A stretch of 64,000 bases of DNA, from positions 62,001-126,000 of the forward strand of contig JAVEXO010000001.1 of NCBI GenBank assembly GCA_034003955.1, read 5' to 3'. The position numbers and the translations under genes are program-made. A model generated the notes under the pieces. The model was given only the letters and a program-made list of their open reading frames with translations. It ran no database searches and had not been told where the DNA came from. Shown in pieces: positions 51,836-60,459 of this stretch. Positions within the stretch are counted from its first letter, which is position 1. Each line of letters begins with the position of its first letter. The stretch is from SZUA-370 sp034003955. GTDB lineage: Bacteria; Spirochaetota; Spirochaetia; Treponematales; UBA12059.

Positions 51836-53137
51836 TCATGAGCGTTGGGTATAGAGAACGGCTGAGAGGGTGAACAAACCCTCTTTGCAGTCAAAGTCCA
51901 GGTAGCCGTTGTAGCGCTCTACAACGGTCCTGACGCTTTCTATCCCCACTCCGCCAGGAGATCCCTTGCTGGAAAGAAAGCTGTCGCCACGTCGTAGGAT
52001 AGAGCCGTCATGGGAGTTTTCTATCCTGAGTATGAGCCTGCCATCCTTGGCCCTGGATTTCATTGTGATGTGCCGCTTGTCAAAGAATGCAGAATCAGGC
52101 TCGATGCGTTGGCAGGCCTCTATTGCGTTCTCCAGGCTGTTGCCGAATACGGTGCATAGATCGTAATCGTCTATGGCTATGTCTTGGGGCAGGTCGAGTT
52201 CGACCGACACGTATATACCCGAATCCTCTGCCATCTTGATGTAGCCGCCTATCACGGCGTTGGCTATGACGTTGTCGCAGTAACGCGTGGTAAAGCTCTG
52301 GCCGGATTTTAGAAGTAGCGTACTCAGGTAGTCGGCGAGCGACCCGTATTCCCTGGCTCCCAAGAGGGCATCCATGGCTACGAGGTGGTGGCGTGTGTCG
52401 TGCGCCAGCTTTCTTTGTGCGCGTTCACCAAGCTCTATCTGCTCGTAGTATTTCTTCTGCAAGCGGACGTAGCGCTCCGCGTTCTCGAGCCTCGCCTCGG
52501 CTCTCATCCTGTCGAATACCGCGTAGATCTGGGAGAAGAGCAAATAATAGCTGAACAGCACGATGGCCTCGAAGAGGACCATGATGGCGAACCAGTAGGG
52601 CGTCCTAAGGCTATTGGTCGGACCAAAGAGAATGTTGAACACCACGAAGGTAAGAACCGGGTACAAGGCGTAGAACGGGGTCCCGCGCTGGAATATAGAC
52701 AGCATATCCTTGACCCTTACGCGCCAGAATCTCAGGTATACGGGAATAATAATAAGATAGCCGGAGGCGTACAGTACATAGCGTAGTATCGTCGCGCTCT
52801 CGCTCCTCCCAGCGATCCAGAAGGCTATCCAGCCAAAGACAGACGACAGAAAGCTGGTGATGCCCCACACTATGAAGTACAGGAAAATTTTCTGGGACAG
52901 GCTTTCCTCGAAGAGGTAGAGACAGGCGAGCAGGTAGGCTGCTGTAAGCAGGTAAAAGGTTGCGTAGTCTTTAACACCAAGGTCATTGAGGAGGAAGAGG
53001 CCCCCGTAGACAAGGATCAGGGATACGGATCGCACGAGCAAATGGACAAGAGATGGCTTCTTACTCGTGAGGGTGGAGTATTCTATAATCAACTGGGCTA
53101 TAAGCGTTATCGTCGGAATTACAGGAGTGAATAGCAT
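51836..53137 (-). CDS. GHKL sensor histidine kinase (LytS/AgrC-like)
   Basis: The 433-residue protein starts at ATG 53137 (GGGGAAG upstream; the frame is open to 53242). About six membrane helices occupy residues 5-205, then a coiled coil, a kinase box with LAHDTRHHLVAMDALL (phospho-acceptor His in the position typical of AgrC/VirS-like kinases), and a GHKL ATPase with the N box GNSLENAIEACQR and the G box GGVGIESVRTVVERYNG. Kinases of this group pair with LytTR-type regulators; exactly such a regulator is divergently encoded at 53195-53911, 57 bases away, separated by a perfect palindrome. Confidence 0.88.
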   Translation of the reverse strand: MLFTPVIPTITLIAQLIIEYSTLTSKKPSLVHLLVRSVSLILVYGGLFLLNDLGVKDYATFYLLTAAYLLACLYLFEESLSQKIFLYFIVWGITSFLSSVFGWIAFWIAGRSESATILRYVLYASGYLIIIPVYLRFWRVRVKDMLSIFQRGTPFYALYPVLTFVVFNILFGPTNSLRTPYWFAIMVLFEAIVLFSYYLLFSQIYAVFDRMRAEARLENAERYVRLQKKYYEQIELGERAQRKLAHDTRHHLVAMDALLGAREYGSLADYLSTLLLKSGQSFTTRYCDNVIANAVIGGYIKMAEDSGIYVSVELDLPQDIAIDDYDLCTVFGNSLENAIEACQRIEPDSAFFDKRHITMKSRAKDGRLILRIENSHDGSILRRGDSFLSSKGSPGGVGIESVRTVVERYNGYLDFDCKEGLFTLSAVLYTQRS

Positions 53138-53162
53138 GGTGTCTTCCCCTTTCATCCTGTTC

Positions 53163-53185
53163 ATATACCACGGTACGTGGTATAT
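53163..53185. promoter_or_regulatory. Perfect 10-3-10 palindrome between kinase and regulator genes
   Basis: Arm ATATACCACG (53163-53172), centre GTA, arm CGTGGTATAT (53176-53185). It is the only clear element in the 57 bases between the divergent start codons, so it overlaps or adjoins both promoters. It is a probable operator. LytTR proteins normally bind direct repeats, so another dimeric regulator is also possible. Confidence 0.7.
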
Positions 53186-53194
53186 CAATACTAT

Positions 53195-53911
53195 ATGATC
53201 AGGATCGGGCTGTGCGACGATGAAAAACCGGATCTCGACCATCTGCGCTGTCTCGTTGAGGCGTGCGCTAGAGACAAGGGCATCTCTTTTGGCATAGCGG
53301 AGTTCGGATCAGGAGAAGATCTGCTTTTCGCCATAGGCAAGGGAGAAGGCTTCGATATCATTTTTCTAGACGTGTACATGGGGTTGGCCAACGGCGTAGA
53401 CATAGCCCGTGAAATTCGCGAATTCGACGTTTCCTGCTCTATCATCTTTGCGACCAATTCCCGGGAACACGCCATTGATGGGTATGGTGTTCATGCCCTT
53501 CAGTACCTGCTTAAACCCCTGACTGAAAAGAACGTCTCTATGGCCTTGGAGCTTGCCTTGGAATCCATCTCCCGCGGGAAGAACGGATGCATCCAGCTTA
53601 GCAACAAGGTGGGTACTTATCGTATCCTGCTCAGTGAGATCCTGTACGCTGAGAGTAATGCCAGGATCGTTTCCGTACATTGCCAGAAGCGAGGGGCGCT
53701 GGATTTTTACATTAGACTGGACGATTTCGAGCGCCTCTGCGACGACAACCGCTTTATCCGCTGTCATAAGAGTTTCCTCGTCAATCTTGACTATGTGCAT
53801 ACGATTTCTGGTCATAGTCTGATCCTTGAAACGGGAGAGGAGATTAGAATGTCCATGCGAGCCTCGACTGCGAAAAGCCTCTTCGCTGCCCACCTGGCAC
53901 GGACCATCTGA
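53195..53911 (+). CDS. LytTR-type response regulator
   Basis: The 238-residue protein has a receiver domain (LCDDEKPD, phospho-Asp in IIFLDVYMG, Lys in LLKPLTEKN) and a C-terminal LytTR DNA-binding domain (about 135-235, ILYAESNARIVSVHC, RFIRCHKSFLVNLDYV). Its partner is the GHKL kinase encoded divergently. The ATG at 53195 has no Shine-Dalgarno because the palindrome at 53163-53185 occupies the leader; GTG 53177 inside the palindrome is an alternative. Leaderless translation is possible. Confidence 0.9.
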   Translation: MIRIGLCDDEKPDLDHLRCLVEACARDKGISFGIAEFGSGEDLLFAIGKGEGFDIIFLDVYMGLANGVDIAREIREFDVSCSIIFATNSREHAIDGYGVHALQYLLKPLTEKNVSMALELALESISRGKNGCIQLSNKVGTYRILLSEILYAESNARIVSVHCQKRGALDFYIRLDDFERLCDDNRFIRCHKSFLVNLDYVHTISGHSLILETGEEIRMSMRASTAKSLFAAHLARTI

Positions 53912-53927
53912 TAAATTGTAGGGAGAT

Positions 53928-54731
53928 TCAGGGTGCGCCTGCCGGCCCGAGGAACTCCACTATTCGCCGTATGACGTCCAGCCTATCCGGGCCCAGGAGC
54001 AGGTTGTGTTCTCCTGTAGCGTATCGGTGGCTAATCTCTATAGATACAATCCGCTCTGCTGCCTTTTCACACGCATCCGGGTCGGCGATCATGTCAGCGG
54101 CCGTATAGAGCAGCATCGTTGGCATGCGAACGAGATCCAAAACGAGAGTGGATCGCTTTGCGGCCAACAGAAGCTGCTTTACACTATATAAGGGCATGGC
54201 GGGATACCCGAATCGGGTGTGATCCAGGCCATCGCCCGCTGGTTTTCGCCTTGGTAGCTGGATCATGACATCATCTGCCGCAAAAAAACCAGTCCCGTAG
54301 TATCGCTTGTCTTTGAGCCCATAGCCGGGTGCCAGGAGAATCAGCCTGCCTACTCCTGCTCTGTTGGCGTTGTTTCCGGCGAGCCATGTGGCTATGGCAC
54401 CCCCAAGTGACAGACCGATGATGTGTACCTTCCTGTAGCAGTCTAGTAGACGCTCAAGCTCGGCTGAGACGCCATAAAACCATGATCTCTCGCTCACGCC
54501 TCGAAGGTCTTCAGGCCTAGTACCGTGCCCTGCGAGTAGTGGAGCAGACACGTTATAACCTAGATCGCTCAGCTCGTCCGCCAGAGGTAGATAGATGGCG
54601 GGACAACCGGTAAAACCATGTATACACAGGCAACACTCGTTCCCACCTGTGTCCCTGAAGAACGGAGCGCATTCAGGGGCGGCGTATGACGCTCCAGTTT
54701 CTGTTTTTTCCGATGAGATTGGCTTAGGCAT
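53928..54731 (-). CDS. Alpha/beta hydrolase (carboxylesterase/monoacylglycerol lipase-like)
   Basis: The 267-residue protein has the alpha/beta hydrolase core of the carboxylesterase Est/monoglyceride lipase group: oxyanion-hole motif CIHGFTGCP, nucleophile in IIGLSLGGAIA (G-L-S-L-G), Asp in AADMIADPDA and the catalytic His in YATGEHNLLLG. There is no signal peptide. The start overlaps the stop of the GDPD gene by 8 bases (ATGCCTAA) with GAGGG upstream, so the two are translationally coupled and may act in sequence on glycerolipid breakdown products. Confidence 0.86.
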   Translation of the reverse strand: MPKPISSEKTETGASYAAPECAPFFRDTGGNECCLCIHGFTGCPAIYLPLADELSDLGYNVSAPLLAGHGTRPEDLRGVSERSWFYGVSAELERLLDCYRKVHIIGLSLGGAIATWLAGNNANRAGVGRLILLAPGYGLKDKRYYGTGFFAADDVMIQLPRRKPAGDGLDHTRFGYPAMPLYSVKQLLLAAKRSTLVLDLVRMPTMLLYTAADMIADPDACEKAAERIVSIEISHRYATGEHNLLLGPDRLDVIRRIVEFLGPAGAP

Positions 54732-55584
54732 TGAATCCCTCGAATATTATGGCGTCGTAACGCTTGAGTAGCTCCACTGCGTCTAAAGCCGTCCTGACCG
54801 TCCACACGGAGACGCGTGCTCCAAGAGCGCGGCATAGAGCAAGACATATTCCCGCGTCCTCAAAACGGTAGGAGATGAAGTGCGGTCTTCCTGCGAAATT
54901 ATAGAGGAGGAATGATAGCATGACTCGACGATAGGCAGGGATGGCCAATGCACCACGCTTTCCCAAGGCTGGAACGTAGCATGATAGACCCATAGCCAGC
55001 TGGCCGCGCATGACGCCTGGACGATTCTGCCTAAACCATTTGAGTATGTTGTAATCGAAGCTCTCTATGACGAACGCTCCCGAGTACTCGTCCAAAAGGG
55101 CCATGGCCGCTGAACATAACGCGGCGGCTGCGTTCCAATCACTTCCTGGCAGGCTAGTCTTGAACTCCACAAGAAGCGGTACTCTACCACCTACCATTGA
55201 AAGGAATTCGCCGAATAGTGGAATAGTTTCATCGCTTTCCAGCAGCCTCTGCATCCTGAGTTCCGCCAGCGTCATCGATGATACCGATGCACTAAGCCCA
55301 CACATTCTGTCGAGTGAGCCATCGTGAAAGACGACTACCTCGCCATCCTTTGTTAATCGTACATCGAGTTCTATACCATACCCTTCATCTATAGCCGCCC
55401 TAAAAGCTTCCATGGAGTTTTCAGGAGCGTTGCCCTGGTTGTTGAATAAGCCGCGATGTGCATATTTCATTCCAGAAAGTCGCGTCTCCATGGACAGCAA
55501 GAGTCGGCCAGGAGCTAGTAGCCAAAGGAATACTATGGAAGCCGCGATCGCCGAGCCGGCCAGAATCAATAAGAATACGATCAT
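54724..55584 (-). CDS. Glycerophosphodiester phosphodiesterase
   Basis: The 286-residue protein has an N-terminal membrane helix (residues 3-23) and a GDPD TIM barrel: AHRGLFNNQGNAPENSMEAF with the catalytic His-Arg, GIELDVRLTKDGEVVVFHDGSLDR with the metal ligands and second His, and a C-terminal VSVWTVRTAL. It releases glycerol-3-phosphate from glycerophosphodiesters, probably at the outer face of the membrane. AAAGG precedes the ATG. The hydrolase gene overlaps its end; glycerol-3-phosphate could enter PlsY or the GlpA-like system. Confidence 0.92.
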   Translation of the reverse strand: MIVFLLILAGSAIAASIVFLWLLAPGRLLLSMETRLSGMKYAHRGLFNNQGNAPENSMEAFRAAIDEGYGIELDVRLTKDGEVVVFHDGSLDRMCGLSASVSSMTLAELRMQRLLESDETIPLFGEFLSMVGGRVPLLVEFKTSLPGSDWNAAAALCSAAMALLDEYSGAFVIESFDYNILKWFRQNRPGVMRGQLAMGLSCYVPALGKRGALAIPAYRRVMLSFLLYNFAGRPHFISYRFEDAGICLALCRALGARVSVWTVRTALDAVELLKRYDAIIFEGFNA

Positions 55585-55621
55585 GGGAGACCTTTCATGC
55601 CGACAAGCGGTTTATCGGAAA

Positions 55622-55655
55622 CGGCACGGCGTCCTTTTGCGAAGGCGCCGTGCCG
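55622..55655 (-). terminator. Hairpin after the MFS transporter gene
   Basis: CGGCACGGCG (55622-55631) pairs with CGCCGTGCCG (55646-55655), 10-bp perfect stem with 14-base loop. On the minus strand it is followed by TTTCCG only. Confidence 0.6.
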
Positions 55656-55662
55656 AGATAGA

Positions 55663-57060
55663 TTAGTCGGACGAGCCTAGAACGTCGGCTGCATTTACAG
55701 ATATAGGCTTGGCATCGCCGTGCCTGATGAAGAGGGTAGCAAGGAATCCCAGGACCATGAATACAGCCGAGTACAAAGCGATGGTTCGCTGTCCTAGCCT
55801 GTCAAGGAAAACGCCTGCCAGCGCGGGTGTAATAATCTGAGCCACGGTGGTTGCAAGGTAGTAGTAGCCCATGTAGCGGCCGACATCTGCGCTCGAGCAT
55901 AGCTCGACGACCATGGGACCGAGATGGACGCTGACCATGGCGAAACCAAGGCCGTAGACGGCGAAAATCGGGGTTAGGAGCCTGGCGGTTTCAGGCGTCA
56001 AGAAGTAGACGAATGATACTGATACGGCCAGGATGACGAGTCCTATCCTGGCTGTCATCTTGCGTCCAATCTTGGTTGACAGCATCGCCGAGGGGATGCA
56101 GAAGATCAGGACGGAGAAGACACGAACCAGGAGAGGGCCTGAGATGCTAGCAGGTGTCATGCCAAGTTGCTTGATGGCGTAAATGGCGAAGTGGGTGCTA
56201 AACGCGTTGTAGCCCATGTAGACGAAGACAACGACGGCGAGGATGAAGATCATGCTCTTCAACACCTCTGGAGGGATCTTCTTGCCTGTTTTGTGGGTGT
56301 CTATCTCCTCGACGAGGCCGAGACGTACGTTGTCTTCCTCTACCTGGCGGAGCAGCTTTCGCTCGCGAACGAAGATCATGTACACGGCAAGCGCGAACAG
56401 CATGACAATCGCGGATAGCATCATGAGATTGAAGTACCCGCCGTAGAGGCTGGCGAGGCGTTTGTTGAGGAGTAGGAATACAACACCGGCCAAACCTCCA
56501 AGGATGTTGAGCACGGCGTTGCCCTTGGAGCGCTGGGGGCGGATGAATACATCGGCTGCAAGCGCGGCGGCGGGAGAGCGGAAGATTGACATGAGGAATA
56601 CGCCGAGGAGCAGGGCGCCCATCATGAGGACGAATATGCCTACGTTACCACGCTGTAGTGCGCCTATCTCGCCGATAAGAGCCGCCTTGGCGGCACCTGT
56701 CGTCGCGGCAGCGAATTTTGCCGGGATGCCTGCTGCGGTCAGTCGGGCAAGTTGCATATTGTCAGCAAGACCCATCAAGACGAAGCTTATGGCCCCGCCA
56801 ATGGTTCCCCACAGGATGAACGGGGTTCTGCGTCCTAGCCTGGAATTAACCTTGTCCGACAGGGCTCCGAAGAGTGGCAGGAATATGAGGGCGACGAGGT
56901 TGTCTATGCCCATGATCATGCCGAGTGTCGTTGAGTTCATGCCGAAGTGGTAGACGAGGATCTGTGGCATGATCGTGTCGTATGCCTGCCAGAAGATGGT
57001 TATGGCGAAGAATGGAAGCGATACGAGGATTGCCTTGCGGTAATCCATCTTTGTATTCAT
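55663..57060 (-). CDS. MFS / GPH-type transporter
   Basis: The 465-residue protein has about 12 membrane helices and the loop DKVNSRLGRRTPFILWG between helices 2 and 3, typical of MFS sugar/cation symporters of the GPH family. A second motif (LSTKIGRKMTARIG) lies between helices 8 and 9. Insertions near residues 105-140 and a hydrophilic loop near 230-255 separate the halves. The substrate is probably a sugar or glycoside, which is inferred from the family only. AGGAG stands 6 bases before the ATG. A hairpin follows. Confidence 0.85.
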   Translation of the reverse strand: MNTKMDYRKAILVSLPFFAITIFWQAYDTIMPQILVYHFGMNSTTLGMIMGIDNLVALIFLPLFGALSDKVNSRLGRRTPFILWGTIGGAISFVLMGLADNMQLARLTAAGIPAKFAAATTGAAKAALIGEIGALQRGNVGIFVLMMGALLLGVFLMSIFRSPAAALAADVFIRPQRSKGNAVLNILGGLAGVVFLLLNKRLASLYGGYFNLMMLSAIVMLFALAVYMIFVRERKLLRQVEEDNVRLGLVEEIDTHKTGKKIPPEVLKSMIFILAVVVFVYMGYNAFSTHFAIYAIKQLGMTPASISGPLLVRVFSVLIFCIPSAMLSTKIGRKMTARIGLVILAVSVSFVYFLTPETARLLTPIFAVYGLGFAMVSVHLGPMVVELCSSADVGRYMGYYYLATTVAQIITPALAGVFLDRLGQRTIALYSAVFMVLGFLATLFIRHGDAKPISVNAADVLGSSD

Positions 57061-57219
57061 GGAATTCTCCTGCGAGCGTGATTACCTCGGAGGGAAAGTG
57101 GCCTTTGGCTATGGCTTCCCTGTCGATGGCAAGCGCGATGATACCCGGTAGACAGGCCACGCCGGAGGAGATGTAATAATCGGGTCGGGTAATGTAAGAA
57201 CTTCCCGGCTGTAGGCTCC

Positions 57220-57747
57220 TTAAGCCCTCCTCTTTGTGAAACCCATGATAAGGCCAAGCGCTACAGACCAGAGCGCGGCCAGCCCTACCTGGTAGGCCGG
57301 GGGTAGGGCAAAGGTTACCGTGTGTGCCGGTACCCAGAACCAGGCTAGTGTCGCCAGGCTCTTCTCTATGCCCTTGTAGCCCTTGGTTCCTGAAATTATG
57401 TTGTCGGTAGTTCGGTGCAGTGTCATGAGGAGGGGGCCGAACATGGAATTCGTCAGGATGGATAGCGACAAGGCTCTTAGAATGGTTGTTTCCTCGCAGG
57501 CTCGTGGCAGGAGACCAGTGCCGACAAGGGCAGCCAGGAATCCCTTGAAGCCTGTAAAGGAGTACTTAACCAGTATACCGAGTAGTCCCCATACTATGGC
57601 CTTTAAAAGCCAGGCAAGAGCATTGTTTGATGGGCGTCGCTTCGAGGCTACTATACCGAGTAATTCGCCTAGGTTCCCTAGAAGTGCAAACTGTATGAAT
57701 GCCGACAAAAGCATGTTGTCACCGACCCATTCTATATACCAATCCAT
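57220..57747 (-). CDS. Membrane protein, unrecognised
   Basis: The 175-residue protein has about four to five hydrophobic segments (15-30, 45-65, 68-85, 130-150, 150-168). A conserved-looking WFWVPAHTVTFALPPAYQ stretch lies near the C-terminus, followed by VALGLIMGFTKRRA. This is weakly reminiscent of the Mpv17/PMP22-like layout, where a W-x-x-P segment is close to the end, but I cannot support that assignment. GGGAGG precedes the ATG. It is transcribed with the MFS gene 159 bases downstream, and that interval shows nothing recognisable. Confidence 0.62.
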   Translation of the reverse strand: MDWYIEWVGDNMLLSAFIQFALLGNLGELLGIVASKRRPSNNALAWLLKAIVWGLLGILVKYSFTGFKGFLAALVGTGLLPRACEETTILRALSLSILTNSMFGPLLMTLHRTTDNIISGTKGYKGIEKSLATLAWFWVPAHTVTFALPPAYQVGLAALWSVALGLIMGFTKRRA

Positions 57748-57906
57748 GTCGTTCCTCCCTTTAAAAACGAAACGAGTATATACAGCGATTGATAGATACG
57801 ACTAGCTTTGATGGCGCTGCGAAATTGTATTCCCGCAAGTTTGTATTTCACTGATATACTATATTGATATGCTCTATTCGCTAGTGCTTCAAAAAGGAAT
57901 AGAAAA

Positions 57907-59718
57907 GTGAAACATCGTAGGCTTTCCAATATTACCATCTCGGTCAAACTCATCATTCTTATTGTCATCGTCGCTATCGCCTTTAGCGCGTTGTTTGTAT
58001 TGAGCCGAACGGCGTTGAGCCGGGTGTCATCGGCCCTCGATACCATGCAGTCTGTCCATGCCAGCGCGCTTAGATTGGCCCAGACTCAGAGTCTCAAGGT
58101 ATATGAGGCTCAGGTGGCCCTGTACAAGGCCATAAACTATGGTTCCCAATACTATGCGGCCTCCGAGATAGAGGCCGAGGTAGTAGCAGCCAAAGACGCG
58201 CTCAAGGAGGCTATGTCAATAGTAGCAGAACTGGCAGATTTTCCTGGACTAGGGGAGGCCGAACTCCAGGCCGTCCTGGCATCACAGGAAGCGCTTGATA
58301 GGTATTCACGCTACTCACGTAATACGCTCGGGTTCATAGAGGATTCTGCGGCGCTTGCGCTTTCTACCATGCCTGAGCTCGAGGCTCAATTCAATCTGAT
58401 GGTAGAGTCTCTGGAGGCTCTCAATCAGGAGCTAGCAAAGGCAGGGACTCAGGCCAATGAGTCTGCCCAGGCAGAGGCTTCACGCCTGGTGGCTACGCTC
58501 CTCATCGTGGGACTCGTGACGGTAGGCGTGATAGTGCTCTTTTCTTTCATCATCGCACGGTCTATCACGGTGCCTATACAGGCCCTCATGCGTACCCTTG
58601 AGACGCTTAGCCAGGGTGAGTTCAGGTACAATGTCGATGTCTCAGGCGATGATGAGATGGGCATGATGGGGGGGAGCGTAGACAGGCTCATAGAGCGGAT
58701 GAAGTCACTCATAGGTACCGTCAAGGATAAGGTCGTGGCTCTTGAAGAGACCGGCCAAGAACTAGCATCGAATATGGAGGAAACAGCCTCCGCCGTCATA
58801 GAGATAAACTCAAACATCGGCAGTACCAAGGCACAGCTTGGAGAACAGTCTGATTCTGTCGGAGAGGTGTCAGCGGCAATAGAGCAGTTGGCACACAATA
58901 TAGTCTCACTGTCGGAACTTATAGGCAGGCAGTCACAGGTAGTCGTGCAGTCATCGGCTGCGGTGGAACAGATGATAGCCAACGTAGAGTCTGTGGCTCA
59001 GGCCTCCTCGGTAGCCGCCTCGGCAAGCGACGAATTGATTCTGGCGGGCAATGATGGTAAACAAAGGATAGACGAGGTAGGCGAGTCTGTACGGGATATA
59101 GTCCGCGATTCAGAGAGCCTCAGCGAGGCGGCCGATATAATTGCACAAATAGCCAGCCGTACTAACCTCCTGGCCATGAACGCGGCCATAGAGGCTGCCC
59201 ATGCGGGAGATTCTGGTAAGGGCTTTGCGGTGGTGGCAGACGAGATACGAAAGCTGGCTGAGCAGTCCACCGGGCAGGCCAAGGATATATCTACAGGGCT
59301 TGGCAAGGTTTCAGCAGCCATAGAGACGGTGCGTAGTGCATCCGACTATGCCGTTGACTCCTTCGGGACGGTGCTCAAACGCTCCGAGGCGCTTGGAGGC
59401 GAGGTTCGTCGCATCAATGCCTCCATGTCGGAGCAACGCGAGGGTGGGAGGCAACTCCTGGAAGGCCTGTCTGGCCTCAAGGATATAACGGGGCAGATAT
59501 CATCGGGTTCCGGCGAGATGTCTAGTGGAAATAACGCCATCTTACGGCAGATTTCTCGCCTCAATTCTGTAAACAAGCTGGTCGTCCAGAATAATGAGCA
59601 GATCAATATTGGTACCAAGGAGATTAACGAGGCCATAGTAGCCACGACAGAGCTGTCTTCCAGGACAGCCGAGCTTATTGCAGACGTCAAAGAAGCCGCC
59701 GATAAATTTGAGGTTTAG
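57907..59718 (+). CDS. Methyl-accepting chemotaxis protein
   Basis: A 603-residue chemoreceptor with a transmembrane helix at about 10-32, an extracytoplasmic four-helix-bundle-like sensing domain (35-190), a second helix (about 195-217), a HAMP domain and the cytoplasmic coiled-coil signalling domain. The hairpin tip RTNLLAMNAAIEAAHAGDSGKGF is intact. It is the substrate of the CheR/CheB pair at 12127-14076. GTG start with AAGGA 8 bases upstream. The ligand is unknown. No CheW or CheA is in the window. Its 3' end overlaps plsY (convergent) by 4 bases. Confidence 0.94.
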   Translation: MKHRRLSNITISVKLIILIVIVAIAFSALFVLSRTALSRVSSALDTMQSVHASALRLAQTQSLKVYEAQVALYKAINYGSQYYAASEIEAEVVAAKDALKEAMSIVAELADFPGLGEAELQAVLASQEALDRYSRYSRNTLGFIEDSAALALSTMPELEAQFNLMVESLEALNQELAKAGTQANESAQAEASRLVATLLIVGLVTVGVIVLFSFIIARSITVPIQALMRTLETLSQGEFRYNVDVSGDDEMGMMGGSVDRLIERMKSLIGTVKDKVVALEETGQELASNMEETASAVIEINSNIGSTKAQLGEQSDSVGEVSAAIEQLAHNIVSLSELIGRQSQVVVQSSAAVEQMIANVESVAQASSVAASASDELILAGNDGKQRIDEVGESVRDIVRDSESLSEAADIIAQIASRTNLLAMNAAIEAAHAGDSGKGFAVVADEIRKLAEQSTGQAKDISTGLGKVSAAIETVRSASDYAVDSFGTVLKRSEALGGEVRRINASMSEQREGGRQLLEGLSGLKDITGQISSGSGEMSSGNNAILRQISRLNSVNKLVVQNNEQINIGTKEINEAIVATTELSSRTAELIADVKEAADKFEV

Positions 59719-60332
59719 ATCCTCGGTTCGCTTCCTTGTAGCAGCCGGCCTATGTTTCTTCTGTGCATGACGATGACCAGGAGAGACGATGCCATGCAGA
59801 ATGCAAAGGTCAGTGTATGGAAGCTAGCGCCGTGGTAGAGTAGTGGATACGCTAGCGGTAGGGCGATGGACGCCATAATGCTGGCGAGTGATACAAAACG
59901 AGTGATTGTTACGATGAGTATGAATGTAACGAGGCTCACGAGCGCTGCCCATGGCGCCAGAGACGCTATGACAGCCGCTCCAGTGGCTACTCCCTTGCCG
60001 CCTTTGAAGCCTAGCCACACAGGGAATATATGACCAAGTATGACGCTAGCTCCGGCTAATAGCTGCCCGGACAACAGAGCCTCGCCACTGGTCTTGGAAG
60101 CATCGGCCATGATCCATGGCGCAATACATACGACAGAGAAAGCGCCCTTGGCAGCATCGAGCAGGAGCACCAGGGCAGCCATTCTTGGGCCAAGCACGCG
60201 TAGAGCGTTGGTTGCCCCTGAGTTGCCCGATCCTGCCTTTCGTATGTCTATGCCACGAAACCTGCCAGCCAGGTAGGCGGCTGGAAAGGATCCGGCCAGG
60301 TACGACAGTAGTGCAATAATTATAAAAATCAT
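59715..60332 (-). CDS. plsY: Acyl-phosphate:glycerol-3-phosphate acyltransferase PlsY
   Basis: PlsY transfers an acyl group from acyl-phosphate to glycerol-3-phosphate at the membrane, making lysophosphatidate. The 205-residue protein has the family features: IIALLSYLAGSFPAAYLAG, KAGSGNSGATNALRVLG, LGHIFPVWLGFKGGKGVATG and several membrane helices. I choose ATG 60332 because GAGG lies 5 bases upstream; the frame is open to 60365. It is divergent from the FakA-FakB fusion, which makes acyl-phosphate. Confidence 0.95.
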   Translation of the reverse strand: MIFIIIALLSYLAGSFPAAYLAGRFRGIDIRKAGSGNSGATNALRVLGPRMAALVLLLDAAKGAFSVVCIAPWIMADASKTSGEALLSGQLLAGASVILGHIFPVWLGFKGGKGVATGAAVIASLAPWAALVSLVTFILIVTITRFVSLASIMASIALPLAYPLLYHGASFHTLTFAFCMASSLLVIVMHRRNIGRLLQGSEPRI

Positions 60333-60432
60333 GGCATCCTCTTGTATACTATACTGACAAGACATAATGTTGAATATTGTCTAGAGTGTTCCATTTTAAA
60401 CATAGAAATAGTTATATTCATGTTAGCAGATA

Positions 60433-60438
60433 TATAAT
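60433..60438 (+). promoter_or_regulatory. -10 hexamer of the DAK2-DegV gene
   Basis: TATAAT at 60433-60438 in an AT-rich leader, 22 bases before the ATG at 60460; the -35 is weak. Confidence 0.35.
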
Positions 60439-60459
60439 CTAATGATGAAAGAGGTTCTT

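Noticed and set aside
57220..57747. Assignment to the Mpv17/PMP22 family
   Set aside because: Only a loose likeness of the C-terminal segment; no firm motif match.
60333..60360. Imperfect palindrome CTTGT...ACAAG before plsY
   Set aside because: The arms are only 5 bases and overlap the likely -10 region; too weak to call an operator.
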